64,000 bases of DNA from Polaribacter cellanae (GCF_017569185.1 NZ_CP071869.1:3276001-3340000), one strand, 5' to 3'. Shown: positions 47,565 to 56,823, counted from the first letter of the stretch. A program made the numbers and translations. Notes: generated by a model from the letters alone, not told the origin.

Positions 47565-47891
47565 ATGAACATAGAAAACGCACAAAAACAAGTAGACGAT
47601 TGGATAAAAAATCACGGAGTTCGTTATTTTAATGAATTAACAAACATGGCGCAATTAACGGAAGAAGTTGGTGAAGTTGCTAGAATTATTGCAAGACGTT
47701 ATGGAGAGCAAAGTGAAAAAGAGTCGGATAAAAATAAAGATTTAGGCGAAGAATTGGCAGATGTATTATTTGTGGTTTTATGTTTAGCAAATCAAACAGG
47801 AATCGATTTGCAAGATGCTTTTGAGAAGAAATTAGATATTAAAACAAAACGCGATCACAATCGCCATCATAACAATCAAAAATTAAAATAA
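47565..47891 (+). CDS. MazG-like nucleotide pyrophosphohydrolase
   Basis: A 108-residue single-domain all-alpha NTP pyrophosphohydrolase. The metal-binding EEVGE (about residues 28-32) and the GEELADVLF helix (about 63-71) supply the ExxE and ExxD motifs. Such proteins split nucleoside triphosphates, including damaged ones, to monophosphates. The tail is rich in Lys, His and Asn. A small membrane protein gene begins one base later, so the two are co-transcribed. Confidence 0.9.
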   Translation: MNIENAQKQVDDWIKNHGVRYFNELTNMAQLTEEVGEVARIIARRYGEQSEKESDKNKDLGEELADVLFVVLCLANQTGIDLQDAFEKKLDIKTKRDHNRHHNNQKLK

Positions 47892-47892
47892 A

Positions 47893-48141
47893 ATGACTTT
47901 TTTAGAAAAAATAAAACAACCACTCTTCTGGTCTAATTTTGCAAAAGTTGCCATTCCTTTTTTTATTTTAGTAACTTTAATTTCGTTATTTTTAAATAGC
48001 TGGCGAGAAATTTTTGCTGGCGATTTTACAAAAGTAAACGAAGTGAATTTTGCTAATGGTAAATGGAAAACCTTCTGGGGCTTAAAGGTTGTAATTAGTA
48101 CTTTTTATGGTATTTGGGTTACGAGTAAGAAGATGAAATAA
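47893..48141 (+). CDS. Small membrane protein, unrecognised
   Basis: An 82-residue protein with two hydrophobic segments (about residues 14-34 and 65-77) around a short hydrophilic loop. No conserved motif is recognised. It starts 1 base after the MazG-like stop, so it is probably a real co-transcribed gene. Function unknown. Confidence 0.65.
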   Translation: MTFLEKIKQPLFWSNFAKVAIPFFILVTLISLFLNSWREIFAGDFTKVNEVNFANGKWKTFWGLKVVISTFYGIWVTSKKMK

Positions 48142-48151
48142 GTATTAATAT

Positions 48152-48208
48152 TGTCTCCTTGAGCGCAGTCGAAAGGTTATTAAGTTCTCGACTGCGCTCG
48201 AACAGACA
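48152..48208. repeat. Short inverted-repeat intergenic element, second copy
   Basis: Left arm 48152-48177 (TGTCTCCTTGAGCGCAGTCG...) and right arm near 48184-48208 (CTCGACTGCGCTCGAACAGACA) are inverted copies. It is the same family as 45286-45351, arranged with the arms in the opposite order. It lies between convergent genes and may end transcription. Confidence 0.7.
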
Positions 48209-48230
48209 CTTCAAGAATTGAACAGAAATT

Positions 48231-51200
48231 CTAATCTAACTGAATCAAATCGATATCGCTTTCTTTTACTTTTTGGTTTAATTCTCTTACTCCATTTACA
48301 AACAAAGTGTTTAGTTTTGCCAATTCTGCATCAATCTCTTTGGTAATTTCATTCTTAAAATCTATGGCTTGTTGTGTTGGAGCATAGTTTCCAATTCTGG
48401 TTAAAGAGTTTAAATGCGCCAATTTATTATTTAAACGAATTGGATAATTCAAAGGATCTTGTCCGCTTTTAGATTTTGTTTGATACAAAGTTTCTTCAAT
48501 TTTGGTCATGTCTTTTACCAAAGTATCTGCATAATCTAACAACGCTTTGTGCTTTTCTTTGTCCTTAATAGATTTTTGTAACACCCCAACTTGACTTCGA
48601 ACTTTCTTTACATTTTTTAAAGCCTTGTGTATTTCCGTCATTTTTGTGTTGATATCATTTATGAAATCAAACTGTGCTTTCATATCACTTTGGGTAGCCT
48701 CAGAAGTTGGGTTTCTCAAAATATTAAAATTTTGAGTCATTTTTTTATCATTTACAGTCAATTCAACTTTATAGTTTCCAGGTAAAGCCATTGGTCCACT
48801 TAAAGAAGCCCACCAAAGAATCATTCCTTTTATAGACTCAGCTCCAGGATACATCATGTTCCAGTAGAAAATATTATTTCCGTCTTTTACTTTTAAAGTT
48901 TCTTCCTTCTTTTCTTTATTGGGTTTTGTAGCATACTTTTTGATAAGGTTGTCATTTGCATCGTAAAAAGATAAAGAAATAGTGTCTTTTTCCTCATTAT
49001 TTTTAATAAAGTAATTTACAGCAACACCTCCTGGATGATTTGTTCCAGCAGTTCTCGAAGTTCTTCCAAGACCACCACTCATATTATAAGCATCTTTTGG
49101 TTCGTATAAGAAAACATCTTTCTCTGTTGCTTTCGTTAGCTGATGAATTGGTGTTAAATCATCAATAATCCAAAGAGAACGACCTTGTGTTGCCGCAATT
49201 AAATTATCGTTTTTAATGGTTAAATCTGTAATAGGTACAATTGGTAAGTTTCGCTGAAAAGATTCCCAATCTTTTCCATCATTAAAAGAAATATACATAC
49301 CTCTTTCTGTTCCAGCATACAACAAGCCTTTACGTTTTGGGTCTGCTCTTAGAGCTCTTGTAAAATCTTCGTTTCCAATTCCATTTACAATTAATTTCCA
49401 AGATTTTCCGTAATTTTCTGTCTTGTAGATGTAAGGTTTGTAATCTCCAGATTTGTATTTTGTGCCCACAATATAAGCACCACCTTTTGTAAACGGATCT
49501 ACTTCAATGCAATTTATCATCATCCATTCTGGCATTTTCTTTGGAGTTACATTGTCCCAAGAATCTCCATTATTTTTAGAAACATGCACCAAACCATCGT
49601 CTGAACCCGTCCAAATTAAACCAGCTTCGTAAGACGATTCTGTGGCAGCGAAAATAGTTCCATAATATTCTACACCAGTATTGTCTTGTGTAATTGGTCC
49701 GCCAGAAGATTTTAAAGTTTTTGGGTCGTTTCTTGTTAAATCTGGACTAATTAATTTCCAAGATTGTCCTTCATTTTCTGTAACGTGCAAATGATTAGAA
49801 GCTGCATACAAACGTTTTTTGTTATTTGGCGAAAAGAAAATCGGGAAATTCCATTGAAAACGATATTTAAAATCTTCAGCTCCATGACCCATAGGATCGT
49901 CTGGCCAAACATTTATGGCTCTTGTTTCTCCTGTTTTATGATTTTTTCTGGTTAACAAACCTCCATAACTTCCACCATAAACAATATCATCATTTAAAGG
50001 ATCTACAGCAATATGCGCACTTTCTCCACCAGCAGTAGCTTCCCAATCCGATTCTGTAATAAAACCGCCAGCAGTTCTATGAGAAATTCTTACGGTTGAA
50101 TTGTCTTGTTGCGCCGCTAAAATTCTATATGGAAAATGGTTATCTGTAGTAACTCTGTAAAATTGTGCAGTTGGCTGATTCATATACGTGCTCCAATTTT
50201 CACCAGCATCAAAAGAAATTTGCGCTCCTCCATCATCTCCAATAATCATTCTTTGGTTGTTTTCTGGAGCAATCCATAAATCGTGATGATCTCCATGAGG
50301 TGCATTGTAAGTCGAATATGTTTTTCCTCCATCTGTAGATTTGTGGTAACGAACATTCAACACATATAATATATCTTCATCTTGTGTATCTGCATACAAA
50401 CGTGTATAATACCAGGCTCTTTGACGTAATTTTCTCTCAGAATTTATCAAACGCCAAGTTTTCCCAGCATCTGTAGATTTGTATACACCACCTTTTTCAT
50501 TTTCAATTAATGCCCAAACAATATCAGAATTTACTGGAGAAACTGTAACACCAGAAATTCCCCAAATACCTTTTGGCAATCCTTTATTTGCAGAAATGTT
50601 GGTCCAAGTTTCTCCCTCGTCTGTACTTTTAAACATGGCAGAACCTTTTCCGCCAGAAGATAAGCTGTAAGGAGTTCTTCGAACATCCCAAGTGGTTGCG
50701 TATAAAATTCTTGGGTTGTTTGGGTCGATAATTAAATCGATTACTCCAGAATTCTCATCAGAAAACAATACTTTTTTCCAGTTTTCTCCACCATCAATAG
50801 ATTTGTAAACACCTCTTTCTTGGGTTGGTTTGTATAAATCGCCCATAACTCCTGCAAAAACGATATCTGGGTTTTTAGGATGAATTCTCATTCTTGGAAT
50901 ATGGCGTGAGTTTTTTAAACCTATGTGTTTCCAAGTTTTTCCTGCGTTTACCGATTTCCAAATTCCATCTCCAGAAGAAACATTTCCACGAACGGTTTTT
51001 TCTCCCATTCCAACATACATTACATTATTATCCGATTCAGAAACAGCTACAGACCCCACAGAACCACCGAAAAATCCGTCGGAAATATTTTGCCAAGTAT
51101 TACCAGCATCTGTAGTTTTCCAAACACCACCACCAGTTGCTCCCATGTAAAAAAGATTTGCTTTTCCAGAAACGCCAGTAACAGCAGCACTTCTTCCACC

Positions 51201-51335
51201 TCTAAAAGGGCCAATATTTCGCCATTTTACTGCGCTAAAATATTCGTTAGAAACTTTGTTAGCATTTTTTTGTGCATTAACTTTGGCATTCGCAGAGAAA
51301 ATCATGCAAATTACCAGAAAAAGATATTTTTTCAT
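48231..51335 (-). CDS. Secreted BNR/VPS10-type repeat protein (glycosyl hydrolase-like)
   Basis: About 1034 residues from the ATG at 51335. A signal peptide (MKKYLFLVICMIFSANAK...) is followed by many Asp-box/BNR repeats, seen as recurring STDGGKTW-, SVNAGKTW- and TTDAGNTW-like motifs, which form one or two beta-propellers as in sortilin/VPS10 or sialidase-like proteins. A C-terminal helical region (about 880-1030) follows. Proteins of this layout are abundant in Bacteroidetes and often annotated as glycosyl hydrolases, but the catalytic residues are not established. The earlier ATG at 51383 would add 16 residues before a clear signal peptide and is unlikely. Confidence 0.85.
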   Translation of the reverse strand: MKKYLFLVICMIFSANAKVNAQKNANKVSNEYFSAVKWRNIGPFRGGRSAAVTGVSGKANLFYMGATGGGVWKTTDAGNTWQNISDGFFGGSVGSVAVSESDNNVMYVGMGEKTVRGNVSSGDGIWKSVNAGKTWKHIGLKNSRHIPRMRIHPKNPDIVFAGVMGDLYKPTQERGVYKSIDGGENWKKVLFSDENSGVIDLIIDPNNPRILYATTWDVRRTPYSLSSGGKGSAMFKSTDEGETWTNISANKGLPKGIWGISGVTVSPVNSDIVWALIENEKGGVYKSTDAGKTWRLINSERKLRQRAWYYTRLYADTQDEDILYVLNVRYHKSTDGGKTYSTYNAPHGDHHDLWIAPENNQRMIIGDDGGAQISFDAGENWSTYMNQPTAQFYRVTTDNHFPYRILAAQQDNSTVRISHRTAGGFITESDWEATAGGESAHIAVDPLNDDIVYGGSYGGLLTRKNHKTGETRAINVWPDDPMGHGAEDFKYRFQWNFPIFFSPNNKKRLYAASNHLHVTENEGQSWKLISPDLTRNDPKTLKSSGGPITQDNTGVEYYGTIFAATESSYEAGLIWTGSDDGLVHVSKNNGDSWDNVTPKKMPEWMMINCIEVDPFTKGGAYIVGTKYKSGDYKPYIYKTENYGKSWKLIVNGIGNEDFTRALRADPKRKGLLYAGTERGMYISFNDGKDWESFQRNLPIVPITDLTIKNDNLIAATQGRSLWIIDDLTPIHQLTKATEKDVFLYEPKDAYNMSGGLGRTSRTAGTNHPGGVAVNYFIKNNEEKDTISLSFYDANDNLIKKYATKPNKEKKEETLKVKDGNNIFYWNMMYPGAESIKGMILWWASLSGPMALPGNYKVELTVNDKKMTQNFNILRNPTSEATQSDMKAQFDFINDINTKMTEIHKALKNVKKVRSQVGVLQKSIKDKEKHKALLDYADTLVKDMTKIEETLYQTKSKSGQDPLNYPIRLNNKLAHLNSLTRIGNYAPTQQAIDFKNEITKEIDAELAKLNTLFVNGVRELNQKVKESDIDLIQLD

Positions 51336-51391
51336 GTTTGGTAAGTTGTGGTTTTGAGGTTTAAAAATAAGAATTAAAATCAAGTTTTAGA

Positions 51392-52621
51392 ATGGACATA
51401 TTGTTAAATGTTTTAGAGGATAAAAAAATAAAGGAAGAAATAACAATTTCTGGTTCTAAAAGTGAATCTAATAGATTACTTATTTTACAAAACTTGTTCC
51501 CTGAAATTGCGATTGAAAATGTATCAGACTCAGACGATTCTATTCACATGCAACACGCTTTATCTACTGATAAAGAAACTGTAGATATTGGGCATGCAGG
51601 AACAGCAATGCGTTTTTTAACTTCCTATTTTGCAGTAAAAGAAGGTAGAGAAACTGTGCTTACAGGTTCCGAAAGAATGCAAAATAGACCGATTGAAATT
51701 TTGGTAAACGCCCTAAAAGATTTAGGCGCAGAAATTTCTTACGAAGATAAAGTTGGGTATCCACCAATTAGAATAAAAGGAAGAAAATTAACAACAGATA
51801 AAGTACAAATTAACGGAAACGTAAGTAGCCAATATATTTCTTCTTTACTATTAATCGCTTCAAAATTAGAAAACGGATTAACCATAGAATTGGTAGGAGA
51901 AATTACCTCAGTTCCTTATATAAATATGACATTGAGTTTGTTGCACCAATTAAATATTGATGCCAATTTCGAAGGAAATATCATAAAAGTACTTCCGAAG
52001 AAAGAAATTGTAAAACAAACAGTTGTAGTAGAAAGCGATTGGTCTTCTGCAAGTTATTTTTATTCAATAGTTGCATCTGCAGAAATTGGTTCTACTATAA
52101 AATTATCAGCCTATAAAAAAGAAAGTTTACAAGGCGATTCTTGCTTGGCAGAGATCTACCAACATTTTGGAGTTTCAACAACTTTTGGTGCCAATTTTAT
52201 CATCTTAAAAAAAGAAAAAGCAACCGATAAAAATGTTTTGGAGATCGATTTAAGAGATGCACCAGATATTGCACAAACCATTGCAGTTACTTGTTTTTCT
52301 GAAGGAATTTCTTGCAATTTAACAGGTTTACACACGTTAAAAATTAAAGAAACAGACAGGTTAGAAGCTTTAAAAGAAGAATTAACCAAATTAGGAGCTT
52401 CTATTTCAGTAACTAACAAGAGTTTGCATTTAGAAAAATCATTAGAAATTAACGAAAATATTTCTATAAAAACCTATAACGATCATCGAATGGCAATGGC
52501 ATTTGCGCCTTTGGCATTAAAAGTTCCTATTAAAATATTAAATGCGGAAGTAGTTACAAAATCGTTCCAGAAATTCTGGGAAGACATGCAACAAATTGGT
52601 GTTAAAATAGATAAACTATAA
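51392..52621 (+). CDS. aroA: 3-phosphoshikimate 1-carboxyvinyltransferase (EPSP synthase)
   Basis: A 409-residue enzyme of the shikimate pathway joining shikimate-3-P and phosphoenolpyruvate. The substrate-binding motifs are visible: SGSKSESNRLLIL with the active-site Lys, GHAGTAMRFLTSYF, the arginine-containing ERMQNRPI, SSQYISSLL, IDLRDAPDIAQT and KETDRLEAL, with YNDHRMAMAFAPLAL near the end. It is somewhat short but complete. It starts 56 bases past the divergent BNR-protein gene. Confidence 0.95.
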   Translation: MDILLNVLEDKKIKEEITISGSKSESNRLLILQNLFPEIAIENVSDSDDSIHMQHALSTDKETVDIGHAGTAMRFLTSYFAVKEGRETVLTGSERMQNRPIEILVNALKDLGAEISYEDKVGYPPIRIKGRKLTTDKVQINGNVSSQYISSLLLIASKLENGLTIELVGEITSVPYINMTLSLLHQLNIDANFEGNIIKVLPKKEIVKQTVVVESDWSSASYFYSIVASAEIGSTIKLSAYKKESLQGDSCLAEIYQHFGVSTTFGANFIILKKEKATDKNVLEIDLRDAPDIAQTIAVTCFSEGISCNLTGLHTLKIKETDRLEALKEELTKLGASISVTNKSLHLEKSLEINENISIKTYNDHRMAMAFAPLALKVPIKILNAEVVTKSFQKFWEDMQQIGVKIDKL

Positions 52622-52624
52622 ATT

Positions 52625-52653
52625 AATAGGCGAAACACTTGACAACGCCTATT
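52625..52653 (+). terminator. Possible weak terminator after aroA
   Basis: AATAGGCG and CGCCTATT (52625-52632 and 52646-52653) form a hairpin with a 13-base loop, but the T-run after it is short. The queA -33 box lies in the loop. Confidence 0.4.
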
Positions 52654-52670
52654 TCCATATCGTATATTTG
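52639..52670 (+). promoter_or_regulatory. Flavobacterial promoter for queA
   Basis: TTG at 52639-52641 and TATATTTG at 52663-52670 with a 21-base spacer match the consensus, 25 bases before the ATG. The short leader leaves no room for a preQ1 riboswitch. Confidence 0.6.
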
Positions 52671-52694
52671 CCATCCTTATAGCAAAATAAATAT

Positions 52695-53744
52695 ATGAAA
52701 TTATCACATTTTGAATTTGAGTTACCAGAAGAGTTATTAGCAGTTTATCCAGCAGAACACAGAGATGAATCTCGTTTAATGGTTTTGGATAGAAAAACTC
52801 AAACTATAGAACACAAACAATTTAAAGACGTTATAAATTACTTTGATGAAGGTGATGTATTAATGTTGAACAATACCAAAGTTTTCCCAGCAAGAATGTT
52901 TGGAAACAAAGAAAAAACAGGTGCAAGAATAGAGGTTTTTCTTTTAAGAGAACTAAATGCAGAAAATAGATTGTGGGATGTTTTAGTAGATCCAGCAAGA
53001 AAAATTAGAATTGGAAACAAATTATTTTTTGGCGAAGACGATAGTTTAGTAGCAGAAGTTATAGACAATACTACTTCTAGAGGTAGAACATTACGCTTCT
53101 TATTCGATGGTTCTTACGAAGAATTTAGAGCCAAATTATTGGAATTAGGGCAAACACCTTTACCAAAAGAAATAAATAGAGAGGTAGAAGCCATGGACGA
53201 AGAGCGTTACCAAACTATTTTCGCAAAACACGAAGGAGCTGTAGCTGCACCAACTGCTGGTTTGCATTTTTCGAAACATTTAATGAAGCGTTTAGAAATT
53301 AAAGGAGTCGATTTTGCAGAAATGACGTTACATGTTGGTTTAGGAACTTTTAGTGCAGTTGAAGTAGAGGATTTATCGAAACATAAAATGGATTCCGAGC
53401 AAATTGTAATTCCGGCTGCAACAGCAGATAAAATTAACAAAGCGAAGAAAGAAAAAAGAAGAATTTGTGCTGTAGGTACTACTGTTATGCGAACTATAGA
53501 ATCTTCGGTTTCTTCGAAACAAGAATTAAATGCATTCGAAGGTTGGACGAATAAATTTATTTTTCCACCACACGATTTTAGCATTGCAAACGCGATGATT
53601 ACCAATTTTCATCCACCAAAATCTACCTTAATGATGCAGTCTGCTGCATTTGCAGGATACGATTTCTTAATGGAAGCCTACAAAGAAGCTATAAAAGAAG
53701 GATATAAATTCTCGACTTACGGAGACGCAATGTTGATTCTCTAA
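52695..53744 (+). CDS. queA: tRNA preQ1(34) S-adenosylmethionine ribosyltransferase-isomerase
   Basis: A 349-residue enzyme that adds the ribose ring of S-adenosylmethionine to preQ1 at the tRNA wobble position, a late step in queuosine synthesis. The opening [23 protein letters not shown], the NNTKVFPAR strand, GHTPLPKE-like segment (here GQTPLPKEI), [22 protein letters not shown] and [10 protein letters not shown] are QueA signatures. The length is normal. The gene has its own promoter and an efficient-looking terminator after it. Confidence 0.96.
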   Translation: MKLSHFEFELPEELLAVYPAEHRDESRLMVLDRKTQTIEHKQFKDVINYFDEGDVLMLNNTKVFPARMFGNKEKTGARIEVFLLRELNAENRLWDVLVDPARKIRIGNKLFFGEDDSLVAEVIDNTTSRGRTLRFLFDGSYEEFRAKLLELGQTPLPKEINREVEAMDEERYQTIFAKHEGAVAAPTAGLHFSKHLMKRLEIKGVDFAEMTLHVGLGTFSAVEVEDLSKHKMDSEQIVIPAATADKINKAKKEKRRICAVGTTVMRTIESSVSSKQELNAFEGWTNKFIFPPHDFSIANAMITNFHPPKSTLMMQSAAFAGYDFLMEAYKEAIKEGYKFSTYGDAMLIL

Positions 53745-53774
53745 TTTATTCCATAAAAGAATAATATAAAATTT

Positions 53775-53808
53775 AAAGACTGACGATGTATAATTGTCAG
53801 TCTTTTTG
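53775..53808 (+). terminator. Intrinsic terminator after queA
   Basis: Perfect arms AAAGACTGAC and GTCAGTCTTT around an 11-base loop, followed by T5. Confidence 0.88.
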
Positions 53809-53814
53809 TTATTT

Positions 53815-53974
53815 GGGCGTTCCCTAAAAAGGTCACGCTTTCCATTATATCTTTTTATGCAGAACTTGTTTCAGTATCTAAATAATATATTTCAAAACTA
53901 TAATTAATTGAGTATAAATATGCTGAATTGATATCCCAGCATAAAAAGGGTGCTATTTCAATCGCTAACGCACC
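53815..53974. repeat. Dispersed-type palindromic element, about 160 bases
   Basis: The element opens GGGCGTTCCC and closes ATCGCTAACGCACC, with GCGTT/AACGC as inverted ends. Inside, CTTTTTATGC (53851-53860) and GCATAAAAAG (53939-53948) are perfect 10-base inverted arms. The ends resemble a family of flavobacterial intergenic repeats I recall in general form (GGGCGTT...GCTAACGC). No coding capacity was seen. It fills the first part of the queA-rlmN gap. Confidence 0.55.
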
Positions 53975-53981
53975 TATTTGC

Positions 53982-54249
53982 CAGGGCAAACTCATGCTCT
54001 AGAAAAATCTAATTTTTGCCACGAATGCACTATTATTTTGATGATAAAATTCAATTGCAATGGGTTTTAACCCATTGAAAATATGTTTAAAATAATGTTG
54101 GCTTTAGCCAAACTGTTTCCAAAGGTTCTGTGTTTTTGGCTAAAGCCATCTGTGTAATTTATCGTTTTCATCCAGCTAAAGCTGGACGCAATTGACAGGA
54201 TTCTATATCAGAGAAAACACATACTCTAAAAAAGTGTGAGTTTGCCCTG
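53982..54249. repeat. 13-base inverted repeat flanking the solo REPIN-like unit
   Basis: CAGGGCAAACTCA at 53982-53994 and TGAGTTTGCCCTG at 54237-54249 are perfect inverted copies that enclose the solo unit at 54052-54202. They may be ends of an older small element into which the unit landed. Confidence 0.55.
54052..54202 (+). repeat. Solo REPIN-like unit (best-preserved copy)
   Basis: CAATTGCA at 54052, then hairpin 1 CAATGGGTTTTAACCCATTG (54058-54077), hairpin 2 TTGGCTTTAGCCAA (54098-54111), hairpin 3 TGGCTAAAGCCA (54137-54148), hairpin 4 TCCAGCTAAAGCTGGA (54171-54186) and the close GCAATTGACAGGATT. No transposase is nearby. The whole queA-rlmN gap (53745-54349) is repeats plus the rlmN leader. 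Confidence 0.85.
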
Positions 54250-54289
54250 ACGTATTTGCAGCTTTATTCATAACTTCAAATTATATGCG

Positions 54290-54297
54290 TATTTTTG
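54290..54297 (+). promoter_or_regulatory. Possible -7 box of rlmN
   Basis: TATTTTTG, 53 bases before the TTG start at 54350. No clear -33 box. Confidence 0.35.
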
Positions 54298-54349
54298 CAA
54301 AATTAAACTGTCATTCCTGTGAAAATAGGAATCTAAAATCATAGAAAAC

Positions 54350-55387
54350 TTGACAAAAAAGAAAGACATAAGAGCCTTAACAAAAGAACAATTAAGAGAT
54401 TTTTTTGTAGAAAATGGCGACAAAGCATTTCGTGGAAATCAGGTTTATGAATGGCTTTGGAGCAAGTCTTTGCATACTTTCGAAGCAATGACAAACATTT
54501 CTAAAGAAACCAGAGAAATGTTAGAAGAAAACTTTGTTATCAACCACATCAAAGTAGATTCTATGCAAAAAAGTAAAGATGGTACCATAAAAAACGGCAT
54601 AAAATTACACGATGGTTTGGTGGTAGAATCCGTTTTAATTCCAACTCCAAAAAGGACCACAGCCTGTGTTTCCAGTCAAGTTGGTTGTAGTTTAGATTGT
54701 AAATTCTGTGCAACTGCACGTTTAAAAAGAATGCGAAATCTAAATCCAGACGAAATTTACGACCAAGTAGTTGTAATCGACAAACAAAGTAGATTATACC
54801 ATAATAAAAAACTAACCAACATTGTTTTTATGGGAATGGGAGAACCCTTAATGAACTATAAAAACGTGCTAAAATCTATTGAGATGATTACTTCACCAGA
54901 AGGTTTAGGAATGTCGTCTAAAAGAATTACGGTTTCCACTTCTGGAGTGCCAAAAATGATTAAAAAAATGGCAGACGAAGAAGTAAAATTCAATTTAGCA
55001 GTTTCATTACATTCAGCAATAGATGAAGTTCGCACTTCAATTATGCCTTTTAATACAACTTTTCCTTTAGCCGATTTAAGAGAATCTTTAGAATATTGGT
55101 ACGAAAAAACAAAAAGAGCAATTACCTACGAATATATTGTTTGGGGTGGCATTAACGACCGAAAAGAAGACATTAAAGCATTGGTAGAATTTTGTAAATA
55201 TGTGCCATGTAAAATCAATTTAATCGAATACAACCCCATTGACGATGGCGAGTTTCAACAAGCAAGTGCATCTGCAATAAATAATTATATTTCTAATTTA
55301 GAAATGAACGATATTACAGTAAACGTAAGACGTTCCAGAGGAAAAGATATAGATGCCGCTTGTGGGCAATTAGCGAACAAAGCGTAG
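54350..55387 (+). CDS. rlmN: 23S rRNA (adenine(2503)-C(2))-methyltransferase
   Basis: A 345-residue radical SAM methyltransferase that modifies A2503 of 23S rRNA and A37 of some tRNAs. The cluster-binding CSLDCKFC (C113, C117, C120) has the Cys-x3-Cys-x2-Cys spacing. The N-terminal RNA-binding part carries FRGNQVYEWLW, and FMGMGEPLMNY and SGVPKMIKKMA are typical, with a catalytic Cys near the C-terminal AACGQL. It begins with TTG: there is no upstream ATG in frame and the family N-terminus aligns here. Confidence 0.95.
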   Translation: MTKKKDIRALTKEQLRDFFVENGDKAFRGNQVYEWLWSKSLHTFEAMTNISKETREMLEENFVINHIKVDSMQKSKDGTIKNGIKLHDGLVVESVLIPTPKRTTACVSSQVGCSLDCKFCATARLKRMRNLNPDEIYDQVVVIDKQSRLYHNKKLTNIVFMGMGEPLMNYKNVLKSIEMITSPEGLGMSSKRITVSTSGVPKMIKKMADEEVKFNLAVSLHSAIDEVRTSIMPFNTTFPLADLRESLEYWYEKTKRAITYEYIVWGGINDRKEDIKALVEFCKYVPCKINLIEYNPIDDGEFQQASASAINNYISNLEMNDITVNVRRSRGKDIDAACGQLANKA

Positions 55388-55822
55388 GTTTCAAACACGG
55401 ATTTCACAGATTTTCACGGATTATTTGCGCAATTTTATCCATCCAAATCCGTGAAATCTGTGTTTTTTTTCTAACATCAAAATCCATCAACTTTACATTT
55501 AAGAGTTTTTCACACAATTTACCCATCCAGATCCGAGCAAATCCGTGAAATCTGTGTCTTTATTTTCGTTATTTATAAATATTTACAAGTTTTTATCCAA
55601 TTTTATCCATCCAAATCTGAGTAAATCTGTGAAATCTGTGTCTTTTTTTTCTAACATCAAAATCCATCAACTTTACATTTAAGAGTTTTTCAGACAATTT
55701 ACCCATCCAGATCTGAGCAAATCCGTGAAATCTGTGTCTTTTTTTCAACATCAAAATCAAATAACTTCTTGTTTAAATTTTGTATTTTCGCAGTTCGATA
55801 CTTGAAAATAACTTCAGTATAA
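55388..55822. repeat. Intergenic gap with a duplicated 180-base repeat
   Basis: An inverted pair comes first: ACGGATTTCACAGATTTTCA near 55397 and AAATCCGTGAAATCTGTGT near 55445. The motif AAATC(C/T)GTGAAATCTGTGT then recurs at about 55539, 55623 and 55719. The segments starting CTAACATCAAAATCCATCAA at 55471 and 55651 are 180 bases apart and nearly identical, so a tandem duplication is present. No convincing gene is here. The polyprenyl synthase leader follows. Confidence 0.8.
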
Positions 55823-56800
55823 ATGAAGCCTGTAGAACTTATAAAACTTCCCATTAAAAATGAAATGGAACTCTTTGAAGAAAAGTTCAAAGCGTCTATG
55901 CTTTCTAAAGTTCCATTACTAAACAGAATTACCTATTATATTGTAAGAAGAAAAGGAAAACAAATGCGACCAATGTTTGTTTTTTTAGTAGCAAAAATGG
56001 TTTCTAATGGTGGTTTTGACGAGCGAACTTACAGGGGCGCCTCAGTAGTAGAATTAATTCATACAGCAACTTTAGTCCATGATGATGTGGTTGATGATTC
56101 TAACAGAAGAAGAGGTTTTTTCTCTATTAATGCACTATGGAAAAATAAAATTGCGGTTTTAGTAGGCGATTTTCTCTTGTCTAAAGGATTGTTGTTATCT
56201 ATTGATAATGAAGATTTTGACTTGCTAAAACTAATTTCTATTGCGGTTCGTGAAATGAGCGAAGGCGAGTTACTTCAAATTGAAAAAGCTAGAAAACTAG
56301 ACATTACAGAAGCCGTTTATTTTGATATTATTCGTAAAAAAACGGCCACTTTAATTGCGGCTTGTTGTGGAATTGGAGCTGCTTCTGTTGGGGCAAACCA
56401 AGATTGTGTGCAACAAATGCGAAAATTTGGAGAATACATAGGTATCGCTTTTCAAATTAAAGACGATTTGTTCGACTATTCTGAAGAAAAAATAGGAAAA
56501 CCAACAGGAATAGATATCAAAGAACAAAAAATGACCTTGCCTTTAATTCATACGTTAAATAACTGTTCTAAAAAGGAAAAAGCATGGTTAATCAATTCTA
56601 TTAAAAAGCACAATAAAAATAAAAAACGAGTAAAAGAAGTCATTGCTTTTGTAAAACAAAATGGAGGGATAGAATATACAACCACCAAAATGAACGACTA
56701 CAAAAACAAAGCATTGGCAATTTTAGAGGATTTCCCAGAATCTGAATACAAAAAATCTTTAAACACTATGATTGAATATGTGGTAGCTCGTAAGATTTAG
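55823..56800 (+). CDS. Polyprenyl diphosphate synthase (trans-isoprenyl synthase)
   Basis: A 325-residue all-alpha prenyltransferase that extends allylic diphosphates with isopentenyl diphosphate, probably for the quinone side chain. The first aspartate-rich motif is DDVVD (D87, D88, D91) after LVHD, and the second is DDLFD (D214, D215, D218). GKQMRP near residue 50 binds the pyrophosphate. Product length cannot be read with certainty. It is a downstream user of mevalonate-pathway products made by the reductase and kinase encoded about 11 kb away. The next gene is 56 bases downstream. Confidence 0.9.
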   Translation: MKPVELIKLPIKNEMELFEEKFKASMLSKVPLLNRITYYIVRRKGKQMRPMFVFLVAKMVSNGGFDERTYRGASVVELIHTATLVHDDVVDDSNRRRGFFSINALWKNKIAVLVGDFLLSKGLLLSIDNEDFDLLKLISIAVREMSEGELLQIEKARKLDITEAVYFDIIRKKTATLIAACCGIGAASVGANQDCVQQMRKFGEYIGIAFQIKDDLFDYSEEKIGKPTGIDIKEQKMTLPLIHTLNNCSKKEKAWLINSIKKHNKNKKRVKEVIAFVKQNGGIEYTTTKMNDYKNKALAILEDFPESEYKKSLNTMIEYVVARKI

Positions 56801-56823
56801 TTTTTTTACTGCTTAAGTTTTTC

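Noticed and set aside
52625..52694. preQ1 riboswitch upstream of queA
   Set aside because: The hairpin lies before the promoter -7 box and the leader after it is only about 15-20 bases, too short for the riboswitch.
55388..55822. CRISPR-like direct repeats in the rlmN-polyprenyl synthase gap
   Set aside because: Only four copies with alternating spacing, the spacers themselves repeat at a 180-base period, and there are no cas genes.
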